Source: Fidelibacterota bacterium
Lineage (GTDB): Bacteria; Marinisomatota; Marinisomatia; Marinisomatales; UBA1611
Length of the DNA stretch: 24,589 nt
Direction of reading: 5' to 3'
NCBI GenBank assembly: GCA_002722105.1
Contig: PBKF01000010.1
Location: 36,115 to 60,703 of the forward strand
The position numbers were made by a program, and so were the translations under genes. Positions 15,796-24,506 of this stretch are shown here, piece by piece. Each line of letters opens with the position of its first letter. Within the stretch, counting starts at the first letter, position 1. Below the pieces are notes generated by a model. It ran no database searches and was not told the origin of the DNA. It saw only the letters and a list, made by a program, of their open reading frames with translations.

Positions 15796-16907
15796 TACAC
15801 GGCGAAGAAATGGTCCTAAATATTGGGCCACAGCATCCTGCTACTCATGGTGTCTTACGTCTACAAGTGAGAACAGATGGTGAGGTTGTATCTCAAATTA
15901 CGCCCTATATGGGTTATTTGCATAGGTGTTTTGAGAAACATTCTGAAAATGTTACCTATGATCAAGTAATACCATTTACCGACCGTTGTGATTATTTATC
16001 TTCTATGTCAATGAATTTTGGATATGTTGTGGCAATGGAAAGGCTCATGGAAATTAAAGTGAATAACAGAGTTGAGCATATCAGAGTCGTCATGGCAGAA
16101 TTGCAACGAATCGCTAGTCATTTATTATGTACCGGTGTTTTTGGCTTAGATTTAGGGGCGTTCACTCCTTTTTTATGGGCATTGAGGGATAGAGAAAGAA
16201 TATTAGATTTATTCGAGTTAACATGCGGTGCACGATTACTTTATAACTATATGTGGGTTGGTGGTCTAAGTCATGACATCCCTGTCGGTTTCGTTGAATC
16301 AACATTTGAATTCCTAGATTATTTTGAACCTAAAGTCGACGAGTTAGAAAATATACTCGCCCACAATAAAATCCTTGTAGAGCGTTCTGCTGATATTGGA
16401 GTAATGCCAAAAGAAGTGGCAATAAGTTATGGAGTCACTGGTCCCAACTTAAGAGCATCAGGAGTAAAATGGGATTTAAGGAAAAATGATCCTTATTCTA
16501 TATATGATAGATTTGAATTTGAGATTCCTGTAGGCGAAGGAAAAAAAGGAACAATCGGAGATTGCTGGGATAGATTTTATGTAAGAATCCTTGAGATTAG
16601 AGAGAGTGTCAAAATAATAAGACAAGCATTGGCAAGTATGCCTAAAGATGGTGATGTTCATCAATCTTTACCAAAAAAGATACGTCCTCCCAAAGGATCA
16701 GTCTATGCTAGGACGGAAACGCCAAGAGGCGATTTAGGTTACTATATTGAGAGCGATGGTAGTCCGATTCCATATAGGGTCAAAATGCGTTCACCTGCAT
16801 TTACAGCTCTTTCTGTGCTTGATGAAATTGGAGCAGGTTGGTTATTATCGGATGTCCTTGCCATTTTAGGTAGTCTCGATATTGTTTTAGGAGAGATAGA
16901 TAGGTGA
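15786..16907 (+). CDS. nuoD: NADH-quinone oxidoreductase subunit D
   Basis: 373 residues. NuoD is the 49-kDa subunit that forms the quinone pocket with NuoB. The quinone-headgroup loop NIGPQHPATHGVLRL begins near residue 12. Other family segments are YMGYLHRCFEKHSENVTYDQ, PFTDRCDYLSSMSMNFGY, GPNLRASGVKWDLRK and the C-terminal ending SLDIVLGEIDR. It is a separate gene, not fused to nuoC. The ATG at 15786 overlaps the end of nuoC by ten bases and gives the common N-terminus [11 protein letters not shown]; the internal ATG at 15810 is possible but less usual. Its TGA overlaps the GTG start of nuoH. No nuoE, F or G lies between nuoD and nuoH. Confidence 0.97.
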   Translation: MGVVHGEEMVLNIGPQHPATHGVLRLQVRTDGEVVSQITPYMGYLHRCFEKHSENVTYDQVIPFTDRCDYLSSMSMNFGYVVAMERLMEIKVNNRVEHIRVVMAELQRIASHLLCTGVFGLDLGAFTPFLWALRDRERILDLFELTCGARLLYNYMWVGGLSHDIPVGFVESTFEFLDYFEPKVDELENILAHNKILVERSADIGVMPKEVAISYGVTGPNLRASGVKWDLRKNDPYSIYDRFEFEIPVGEGKKGTIGDCWDRFYVRILEIRESVKIIRQALASMPKDGDVHQSLPKKIRPPKGSVYARTETPRGDLGYYIESDGSPIPYRVKMRSPAFTALSVLDEIGAGWLLSDVLAILGSLDIVLGEIDR

Positions 16908-17977
16908 CAGTCGATTTCATTTTTGATCAGCTCAATCAATTATTCCCAGCAGTAGCTGGGAATGATCTTTTACTAATACTAGCTATGCTTCTTCCCGTTG
17001 CTTTATTATTAGGATTTATTACAGTTTATGGTTTTGGTGTTATTTATTCTGAAATAAAAGTATCTTCTTTTATACAGGATAAAACTGGCCCGATGGGACA
17101 AGGTCCTGGGCTTCATGCTGGCAAGTGGGGATTATTACAACCAGTAGCGGATGGGTTAAAATTATTTATCAAAGAAGATATAATTCCGGCAAGCGCTGAT
17201 AGACCATTATTTATACTTGCCCCTTTCCTGATTTTCATTGGTGCACTTACATCATTTATTGCTGTCCCATTTGGTGAAAAAATTATCATTACTGATATGA
17301 ATATCGGTATATTTTATATAATTGGTGTTGGTAGTTTGGCAGTCATAGCCTTGATTCTTGCAGGATGGTCATCCAATAATAAATGGGCTTTATTTGGCGG
17401 AATGAGATCAGCAGCCCAGATAATCAGCTATGAAATTCCTGCTGGGATTTCCCTAGTAGTTGTTATCATGCTGGCTAGTTCACTAAATATGCAAGAAATC
17501 ATTGCCTATCAAAAGGGTGGTTTATTAAAATGGATAATCTTTGATAACCCATTTATGCCTATTGTTTTTGTCATTTTCTTTGTAAGCGTGCTTGCAGAAA
17601 CAAATAGAACCCCTTTTGATTTGCCTGAGTCCGAGTCAGAATTAGTGGCTGGTTTTGTTACAGAATATTCCGGAACTCGCTATGCAATCTTTTTTCTCAG
17701 TGAATATGCAAATATGTTTGTTGTAAGTGCAGTTGGTGCGACAGCATTTCTGGGCGGTTGGCAAAGCCCATTCCCAAATTTTCTTAATACTCCTGCTTGG
17801 AGCGTCTTTTGGATGATGAGTAAAACATTTTTTTTAATATTTGTTATGATATGGGTGCGATGGACGGTACCAAGATTAAGAGTAGATCAGCTAATGCATT
17901 TATGTTGGAAAGTTTTTATACCCATAGGCTTATTTAATATTTTCGCCGTTGCAATATGGACGGTAATCGTAGGATAA
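16904..17977 (+). CDS. nuoH: NADH-quinone oxidoreductase subunit H
   Basis: 357 residues with about eight to nine membrane helices. It joins the peripheral arm to the membrane arm and lines the quinone tunnel. Conserved parts are LLQPVADGLKLFIKEDIIP (77-95), YEIPAGISLV and the acidic loop AETNRTPFDLPESESELVAG followed by TEYSGTRYAIFFLSEYAN. The first loop is atypical: it reads QDKTGPMGQGPGLHAGKWG before LLQP, where most members have QxRxGPNRxG and about six fewer residues. The start is GTG, overlapping nuoD by four bases (GTGA). nuoI starts four bases after its stop. Confidence 0.96.
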   Translation: MTVDFIFDQLNQLFPAVAGNDLLLILAMLLPVALLLGFITVYGFGVIYSEIKVSSFIQDKTGPMGQGPGLHAGKWGLLQPVADGLKLFIKEDIIPASADRPLFILAPFLIFIGALTSFIAVPFGEKIIITDMNIGIFYIIGVGSLAVIALILAGWSSNNKWALFGGMRSAAQIISYEIPAGISLVVVIMLASSLNMQEIIAYQKGGLLKWIIFDNPFMPIVFVIFFVSVLAETNRTPFDLPESESELVAGFVTEYSGTRYAIFFLSEYANMFVVSAVGATAFLGGWQSPFPNFLNTPAWSVFWMMSKTFFLIFVMIWVRWTVPRLRVDQLMHLCWKVFIPIGLFNIFAVAIWTVIVG

Positions 17978-17981
17978 AATC

Positions 17982-18566
17982 ATGATAAAATACTTTTCTG
18001 ATATTTTCACCGCAGTTTCTACAATAGCTGGCGGAATGTTTATAACTTTAAACCACTTGCTAAATGCAAGAAAAGGAATTGCGACATTACAATACCCTGA
18101 AGAAAAATGGCCGCGCCCAGAAAGAGATATAGGTTTTAGCCATGAAAACTATAATGTGATCAGATCAAGATTACATGTTGATATGGATGATTGTATTGGT
18201 TGTTTAAAATGTGAGCGTGTATGTCCGGTCGACTGTATAAAAATAGAAACTGAAAAATCACCAGACAGAGGTAATGATATAAAGGATATTAATCATAGAG
18301 GTATTACTTCAAATGGCACGAAAAAAGCACTTGTAGTTACGAGATTTGACATAGATATGACCGAATGCTGCTATTGCAATCTATGCACCTACCCTTGTCC
18401 TGAAGAATGTATTTTTATGACTGGTGGTCCGAATGCTAAAAAGCATCCAATCGATTATGAATTTTCAGAAGCTGATCGAAGTGACCTCATTTACCGTTTT
18501 GCAAAGCCAGGAACGAAAGAGGGTTTAGAAAAAATATTAAATGAAGATAGTAAAGTTAAGGCTTAG
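17982..18566 (+). CDS. nuoI: NADH-quinone oxidoreductase subunit I
   Basis: 194 residues, a little longer than most bacterial NuoI. It holds two [4Fe-4S] clusters (N6a, N6b) relaying electrons towards NuoB. First motif: Cys71, 74, 77, 81 (CIGCLKCERVCP) with Cys85. Second motif: Cys129, 132, 135, 139 (CCYCNLCTYPCP) with Cys143. The N-terminal amphipathic helix region (TLNHLLNARKGIATLQYPEE) is typical. The linker between clusters is long (47 residues from Cys81 to Cys129) and polar. The ATG at 17982 follows nuoH by four bases; nuoJ starts five bases after the stop. Confidence 0.96.
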   Translation: MIKYFSDIFTAVSTIAGGMFITLNHLLNARKGIATLQYPEEKWPRPERDIGFSHENYNVIRSRLHVDMDDCIGCLKCERVCPVDCIKIETEKSPDRGNDIKDINHRGITSNGTKKALVVTRFDIDMTECCYCNLCTYPCPEECIFMTGGPNAKKHPIDYEFSEADRSDLIYRFAKPGTKEGLEKILNEDSKVKA

Positions 18567-18571
18567 AACCT

Positions 18572-19060
18572 GTGGCTGAATTTTTATTCTGGGTTATTGC
18601 ATTATTGACAGTTATCTCCGCGTTAATGGTAGTGCTAAATAACCAGTTACTTTATTCCGCAATCGCTCTTCTTTTTACTCTTTTTGGGGTAGCTGGTCTT
18701 TACATTTATCTATGGGCTGATTTCATAGCAGGGGTTCAGCTTTTAGTTTATATTGGTGGAATTAATGTGCTTATTATTTTTGGGATTATGCTCACAAATC
18801 GAATTTCTTCTATAAGGCTGTCTCAGACTAATGTTCAACAGGGGGTAGGTGGAGTAGTCTCACTTTGGTTGATGTTGCTCATAGGAATTGTAATATCAAA
18901 AACTCCTTGGTACCAGGTAACATCTGCTGAGCCTTCTAGTACAGTCAGAGAAGTAGGTATATTGCTTATGACAAAATATCTCCTACCATTCGAAGCGATA
19001 TCAATACTTTTATTGGGGGCATTGATAGGAGCGGCACTTTTATCAAGGGAAGCGAATTAA
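18572..19060 (+). CDS. nuoJ: NADH-quinone oxidoreductase subunit J
   Basis: 162 residues with five membrane helices, the usual NuoJ/ND6 form. It contains the family's LLYSAIALLFTLFGVAGLYIYLWADFIAGVQLLVYIGG-type region, including the helix-3 pi-bulge segment ADFIAGVQLLVYIGGINVLI. The start is GTG (GTGGCTGAA); the first ATG is much later and would lose helix 1. The final A of its TAA is the first base of the nuoK ATG. Confidence 0.95.
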   Translation: MAEFLFWVIALLTVISALMVVLNNQLLYSAIALLFTLFGVAGLYIYLWADFIAGVQLLVYIGGINVLIIFGIMLTNRISSIRLSQTNVQQGVGGVVSLWLMLLIGIVISKTPWYQVTSAEPSSTVREVGILLMTKYLLPFEAISILLLGALIGAALLSREAN

Positions 19061-19365
19061 TGGACCAGCTTAATAATTATTTATATATTGCTGCAATTTT
19101 ATTTTCTCTTGGTGTGTTTGGAGTAATGACGAGGCGTAATGGTATTGCGGTGCTTATGGGCGTTGAGTTGATTTTAAATTCTGCAAATTTAAATTTTGTT
19201 GCGTTTTCAAGGTTTGGTGGTATGAATCTAGATGGTCATATCTTCGGGCTTATAGTGATTGTCCTAGCAGCTGCCGAAGCTGCAGTTGCATTGGCTATTG
19301 TGATCAATATTTATAATAATTTAAATACTATTAATGTGGATGAGGCTTCTGCCTTGAAGGAATAA
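19060..19365 (+). CDS. nuoK: NADH-quinone oxidoreductase subunit K
   Basis: 101 residues with three membrane helices, the standard NuoK/ND4L size. It is related to MrpC and contributes to the proton path between NuoJ and NuoN. The conserved Glu in helix 2 is in LMGVELILNSANLNFVAFS and that of helix 3 in LAAAEAAVALAIVI. Start and stop overlap the neighbouring genes by one base each (TAATG). Confidence 0.96.
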   Translation: MDQLNNYLYIAAILFSLGVFGVMTRRNGIAVLMGVELILNSANLNFVAFSRFGGMNLDGHIFGLIVIVLAAAEAAVALAIVINIYNNLNTINVDEASALKE

Positions 19366-21413
19366 TGGATAACATTTTTATTAATTATTCTCTATTCATT
19401 TTGTTTTTGCCACTGGCTGCATTTCTTATTCAGATTTTTCTGGGTAAAAAATTGCCCCGGCAAGGGGACTGGGTTTCAATAGGCGCTATCGTTATTACTC
19501 TAATACTTTCCATTTCCATGTTTGTTGCCATGCTTTTGGATTATGATCCCAATTTCAAATATGAAGCATCCTTTACTTGGCTCGATATGGGTTCTTTTTC
19601 TATCAGTCTTGGGTTTTTGGTAGACAATATTACCGTCATAATGCTGCTGGTTGTGGCATTGATTTCGACCTGTACTCATATTTTCTCCCTAGAATATTTA
19701 AAGGGTGATATTCGTTATTCCCGATACTATGCATATCTTGGACTCTTTACATTTTCCATGAATGGAATTGTATTGGCGAATAATTTGATTTCTATGTACA
19801 TGTCCTGGGAATTGGTGGGTGTCAGCTCCTTCTTATTGATCGGGCATTGGTTTGAAAAAGATAGTGCTGCAAATGCTTCTAAAAAAGCATTCTTAACCAA
19901 TAGGGTAGGAGATATCGGTTTCTTTATCGGAATTATGTTGATTTATACGGCTGTGGGATCCTTCGCTTTTGGTGATATCTTTGAAGGTGTATCCGCAGGC
20001 ATGATTTCTGGCACAACTTTAACCTTTGCAGGTGTCGGTTTATTTTTGGGCGCCATGGGTAAATCTTCACAATTCCCACTCCATATATGGCTGCCTGATG
20101 CTATGGAAGGTCCAACACCTGTTTCAGCATTAATGCATGCCGCAACTATGGTGGCTGCTGGTGTTTATCTTACTGTGAGAATCTTTCCAATCTTAACCCC
20201 TGACGCGCTTCTATTTGTGGCTTATATTGGAGGATTCACAGCAATATTTGCAGCATCTATTGCGATTACGCAAAATGACATAAAGAAAGTTTTAGCATAT
20301 TCTACTGTAAGTCAGCTGGGATATATGATTTTAGCAGTAGGAACAGGTGTTTATACCGCAGCTTTTTTTCACTTATTGACCCATGCCATGTTTAAGGCAA
20401 ACTTATTTTATGGTTCAGGCTCTGTAATTCACTCTATGCACCATGCTCTTCATGAAAAACACGATTATAAAACTGATCCTCAGGACATGCGCAATATGGG
20501 AAGTTTAAAGGAAAATATGCCTGTAACTTATTGGTCCATGTTTATCAGTACATTAGCCATCGCTGGTGTCCCACTTTTTTCAGGTTTTCTCTCCAAGGAT
20601 GCAATATTAGCAGGAACTCTTTCGTTCGGACAGCAACATCCTGAACACTTTTTACTTCCTGTCTTTGGGTTTGGTGCTGCAGCCATCACAGCTTTTTATA
20701 TGTTTCGAATGATGTTTTTAACTTTTCATGGTGAATCCCAAAACCCAGAATTAATAAATGATATACATGAAAGTCCAAAAGCGATGACAGGGCCATTGGT
20801 TTTATTGGGTGGCCTCAGCGTATTCTTTTGGTATACAATTCCCTATTTTAATCCATTCTCGAGTTACGGATGGTTTAATGATCTGGTAAAACCTATAGAT
20901 GCTGTCGTTCCTGGAAATCTTTCTGCATCAGAAATCGAGAAAGGAGCTCATCATGCCCATTATTTAGCAATGGCGCTTTCCATTGGAGTAGCTGGTTTGG
21001 GAATAGTACTATCCGTTTTAATGTATCTTAAAAAAGTATTTTCCCCACAAAATTGGGCGGCTCGTGCTGGATTTATGTATGACTGGAGTTTAAATAAATA
21101 TTATTTTGATGATAATTATAATAAATATCTTTATCAACCCACTTTGCGTCTCGCTAATAAGATTGCATGGATTGATTGGGAATTATATGATAGATATTTT
21201 ATTAACGGATTTGGGCGTGTGACTGAATGGGCCAGTCGAGTTACTGGAAAATTTGATTTTGATGTAATTGATCAAATTATAGTGGATGGTACTGCTAGGA
21301 TTTCATCAAGTTTAGGTGCGATCTTCAAAAAAGTTCAAACAGGAAAAATTCAAAATTACGTGCTGTATGTTACAGCAGGAATGGTCATTTTAATGATCAT
21401 TCAATCATTTTAA
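19365..21413 (+). CDS. nuoL: NADH-quinone oxidoreductase subunit L
   Basis: 682 residues, about 16 membrane helices: the distal antiporter-like subunit with the long C-terminal lateral helix. Key residues of the proton channel are present: Glu149 in MYMSWELVGVSS, Lys233 in MGKSSQFPLHIWLPDAMEGP, and His258 in SALMHAATMVAAGVYL. QNDIKKVLAYSTVSQLGYM follows. The C-terminal part (from about 560) has the lateral-helix pattern ending in a final anchor helix. Starts by one-base overlap with nuoK; a 24-base gap separates it from nuoM. Confidence 0.97.
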   Translation: MDNIFINYSLFILFLPLAAFLIQIFLGKKLPRQGDWVSIGAIVITLILSISMFVAMLLDYDPNFKYEASFTWLDMGSFSISLGFLVDNITVIMLLVVALISTCTHIFSLEYLKGDIRYSRYYAYLGLFTFSMNGIVLANNLISMYMSWELVGVSSFLLIGHWFEKDSAANASKKAFLTNRVGDIGFFIGIMLIYTAVGSFAFGDIFEGVSAGMISGTTLTFAGVGLFLGAMGKSSQFPLHIWLPDAMEGPTPVSALMHAATMVAAGVYLTVRIFPILTPDALLFVAYIGGFTAIFAASIAITQNDIKKVLAYSTVSQLGYMILAVGTGVYTAAFFHLLTHAMFKANLFYGSGSVIHSMHHALHEKHDYKTDPQDMRNMGSLKENMPVTYWSMFISTLAIAGVPLFSGFLSKDAILAGTLSFGQQHPEHFLLPVFGFGAAAITAFYMFRMMFLTFHGESQNPELINDIHESPKAMTGPLVLLGGLSVFFWYTIPYFNPFSSYGWFNDLVKPIDAVVPGNLSASEIEKGAHHAHYLAMALSIGVAGLGIVLSVLMYLKKVFSPQNWAARAGFMYDWSLNKYYFDDNYNKYLYQPTLRLANKIAWIDWELYDRYFINGFGRVTEWASRVTGKFDFDVIDQIIVDGTARISSSLGAIFKKVQTGKIQNYVLYVTAGMVILMIIQSF

Positions 21414-21437
21414 CTCAAGCAGTAATTAGAGGAGAGA

Positions 21438-22982
21438 ATGGAACAAATTCTCAGTTGGTTAATTTGGCTTCCAGTCGTTGGAATGGTCGCCATCGCATTT
21501 ATACCGCGTGATAAAGAAGATGTGATTAAAATCACGGCCGCGGTTACAACAGGTCTGCAGTTTTTTCTGACATTGGTTCTTTGGAACAATTTTGATGTTG
21601 GGAATGGTGAAATGCAGTTTATGGAAAGAGCGGAATGGATTCCCTCTTTTAATATTGCCTATATCCTAGGAATAGATGGGCTAAGTCTACCTATGGCCAT
21701 ATTGACAGCTCTTTTATGTTTTCTGGGTGTTTTCGTGAGTTGGAACATAAAGAAGGCGGTTAAAGGATATTTTGCTCTATTTTTGCTCCTTGATACTGGA
21801 ATCATGGGTGTTTTTTTATCTATGGATTTCTTTCTTTTTTACATTTTCTGGGAAGTAATGTTACTACCCATGTACTTCCTCATAGGAATGTGGGGTGGCC
21901 CGCAACGTGAATATGCCGCAATCAAGTTTTTCCTTTATACTTTGTTTGGGTCTGTTCTAATGCTGGTAGGAATTTTAGGACTTTATTTCACGTGCGGAAA
22001 AACATTTGATATTCTTGAACTTACTCGAGTTGCACCTGATGCGCTTCAAGGTGTCATGTGGTGGGGTATGAGTGCGATCAAGGTGATTTGGGTTCTGCTT
22101 TTTATCGGATTTGCGATAAAAGTTCCCGTCTTTCCGTTCCATACATGGCTACCTTTGGCACATGTAGAAGCTCCTACTGCAATATCTGTATTATTGGCAG
22201 GTATTCTATTAAAACTAGGTGTTTATGGAATCCTAAGAATTAACTATGGATTTATGCCTGATGGCGTATATTGGTTTGCGGGTGCACTAGCATTCCTGGG
22301 CCTCATTAATGTAGTATGGGGTGGACTTTGTGCCCTTGCACAAAAAGATTTGAAAAAACTAGTGGCATATTCTAGCGTAAATCATATGGGTTATTCCTTA
22401 ATCGGAATGGCGGCCATTATTGCTGCAGGTGAAGCTCATGGCATGAATTTAAAAGCGGCACAAGCTGGTTTAGGTGGAGCTGTATTTCAAATGTTTAACC
22501 ATGGTACAATTTCAGCCATGCTGTTCATTTTGGTTGGTGTCATTTATGATCGAGCTCATCACAGGGACATTGAAGGATTTGGAGGATTGGCATCTCAAAT
22601 GCCCATCTATACAGGTATAACTGCATTGGCATTCTTTGCTGGACTTGGACTACCAGGATTATCTGGTTTTATCAGTGAAGCAATGTGTTTCATTGGTGCA
22701 TTTCCGGTATTTAAAGCTATTGTAATCGCATCAACTATAGGTATCCTTTTGAACGCAGCTTATTTCTTATGGGCATTCCAGAGGATATTTTTTGGTGAAT
22801 TGAATGAGAAATATAAAGACCTACCAGAGATAAACAGTTTGGAACTCTGGACAGTTGTCCCTTTATTAATTATTACCATTTTCTTTGGTGTTTATCCTTC
22901 GCCCTATCTGGACGTGATTGCAGCATCGATAGATAATCTGATTAATCATGTTGTATCCTTTGCGAACCTTGCAAGTATGTAA
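21438..22982 (+). CDS. nuoM: NADH-quinone oxidoreductase subunit M
   Basis: 514 residues with about 14 membrane helices: an antiporter-like proton-pumping subunit. Glu139 (FYIFWEVMLLPMY), Lys228 (FAIKVPVFPFHTWLP) and Lys259 (ILLKLGVYG) match the conserved channel residues, and QKDLKKLVAYSSVNHMGY is the family signature. AGAGGAG sits only three bases before the ATG, a strong but closely spaced ribosome site. The next gene, nuoN, has its own AGGA overlapping this stop codon. Confidence 0.97.
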   Translation: MEQILSWLIWLPVVGMVAIAFIPRDKEDVIKITAAVTTGLQFFLTLVLWNNFDVGNGEMQFMERAEWIPSFNIAYILGIDGLSLPMAILTALLCFLGVFVSWNIKKAVKGYFALFLLLDTGIMGVFLSMDFFLFYIFWEVMLLPMYFLIGMWGGPQREYAAIKFFLYTLFGSVLMLVGILGLYFTCGKTFDILELTRVAPDALQGVMWWGMSAIKVIWVLLFIGFAIKVPVFPFHTWLPLAHVEAPTAISVLLAGILLKLGVYGILRINYGFMPDGVYWFAGALAFLGLINVVWGGLCALAQKDLKKLVAYSSVNHMGYSLIGMAAIIAAGEAHGMNLKAAQAGLGGAVFQMFNHGTISAMLFILVGVIYDRAHHRDIEGFGGLASQMPIYTGITALAFFAGLGLPGLSGFISEAMCFIGAFPVFKAIVIASTIGILLNAAYFLWAFQRIFFGELNEKYKDLPEINSLELWTVVPLLIITIFFGVYPSPYLDVIAASIDNLINHVVSFANLASM

Positions 22983-22991
22983 GGATAAAGA

Positions 22992-24482
22992 ATGACCAAC
23001 TTACAAAGTCTTTCTTTCTTTTATCCTGAATTAATTCTATCTGGTGTTATTATTGTTGCCATCATATATGATTTGACAATACATAAGTCTAAATCAGGAA
23101 GTGTAGGTTGGGTTCTGATTGTTGGTCTACTTGCTGTGGCAGGTGCTATCTATTTTCAAGAAGAGAAAGTTACACCATTATTTACCAATTCAATTGTTTT
23201 AGACCCGTTTGCATCCTTTTTTAAATTTGTAATTATTCTTGCAACTATTTTTGTTTCTATTGTTAGTCTCCATACAGGAGAACTTGAAAAATATAGGAAA
23301 GGTGAATACTTTACTTTACTCGGAATAATTACTTTCGGATTATTTCTCATGGTATCATCTATTGATCTAATCATGGTATATATTTCCATTGAAATTGTCT
23401 CTATTATGTCTTTTGTATTAGCTGGCTATTTAAAACAAAATACTCATTCAAATGAAGGAGCACTAAAATATGTGGTTTATGGTGCATTTTCATCGGGAAT
23501 AATGCTTTTTGGTTTGAGTTATCTTTATGGACTGACAGGCAGTACAAACTATTTTTTAGTGCAACAGGCAATTAGTCAAATGGATTCCAGTGCCGACACT
23601 GCTTTGTTGATGGCTATGTTAATGATACTAGTTGGTTTTGGATACAAAATTTCTTTAGTTCCATTCCATTTTTGGACACCGGATGTATATGAAGGTGCTC
23701 CAACAACTATTACTGCTTACTTATCCGTTGCTCCTAAAGCAGGTGCATTTGCCATGATGATTAGGTTTTTCAATCAAGTTTTTGCAGATGGTGGCGCTAT
23801 GGATGGGTTAGGTGCTGTATCTATAGCAATGATACCTTGGACAGAAATATTAGCTATATTAGCTGTAATTACAATGACACTTGGCAATGTAGTGGCTATA
23901 CAACAAAATTCAATAAAACGTATGTTGGCATATTCAAGTATTGCTCACGCAGGATATATGATGTTGGCTATGCCTGTCATGTCTGGAGACAGTATTTATG
24001 CTATCATGATATACATAGTCATGTATATTTTTATGAATCTTGGAGCATTCTTTGTCGTTATTGCAGTAAAAAATAAAACAGGTGGAGAAACATTTGACGA
24101 TTATAAAGGCTTGGGTTGGGAAATGCCTATGATAGGCATTGTTATGACTATTTTTATGTTATCACTTACAGGTTTGCCACCTTCGGCGGGTTTTATTGGA
24201 AAATTTTATATTTTTGCTTCTTTGATTAATGGCGGCCAGAAATTTTATTGGTTGGTGATTGTAGGAGGTATAAACAGTGTAATCTCTTTATATTATTATT
24301 TTCGCGTAGTGAAAGTCATGTTTTTGGAAGGAGAAAGAAAAGATACTATCATTCAACTTCCAACAGTTTTTACAACAGTCTTAATGGCAACGGCAATACC
24401 GTCTTTGTTGTTTGGAGTATATTGGGTACCTATTGCAAATTGGGTGGAGAAATCTCTAGCTTTCTTTATTCAAACCCTTTAA
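22992..24482 (+). CDS. nuoN: NADH-quinone oxidoreductase subunit N
   Basis: 496 residues with about 14 membrane helices: the antiporter-like subunit nearest to NuoK. Conserved residues are Glu134 (YISIEIVSIMSF), Lys219 (FGYKISLVPFHFWTPDVYEGAP) and Lys249 (SVAPKAGAFA), and NSIKRMLAYSSIAHAGYM is the family signature. The AGGA that overlaps the nuoM stop lies six bases before the ATG. It is the last nuo gene; no terminator is visible in the 24 bases before nqrA, so transcription may continue. Confidence 0.97.
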   Translation: MTNLQSLSFFYPELILSGVIIVAIIYDLTIHKSKSGSVGWVLIVGLLAVAGAIYFQEEKVTPLFTNSIVLDPFASFFKFVIILATIFVSIVSLHTGELEKYRKGEYFTLLGIITFGLFLMVSSIDLIMVYISIEIVSIMSFVLAGYLKQNTHSNEGALKYVVYGAFSSGIMLFGLSYLYGLTGSTNYFLVQQAISQMDSSADTALLMAMLMILVGFGYKISLVPFHFWTPDVYEGAPTTITAYLSVAPKAGAFAMMIRFFNQVFADGGAMDGLGAVSIAMIPWTEILAILAVITMTLGNVVAIQQNSIKRMLAYSSIAHAGYMMLAMPVMSGDSIYAIMIYIVMYIFMNLGAFFVVIAVKNKTGGETFDDYKGLGWEMPMIGIVMTIFMLSLTGLPPSAGFIGKFYIFASLINGGQKFYWLVIVGGINSVISLYYYFRVVKVMFLEGERKDTIIQLPTVFTTVLMATAIPSLLFGVYWVPIANWVEKSLAFFIQTL

Positions 24483-24506
24483 TTAGAATAATTTTCTATC
24501 TTATAA

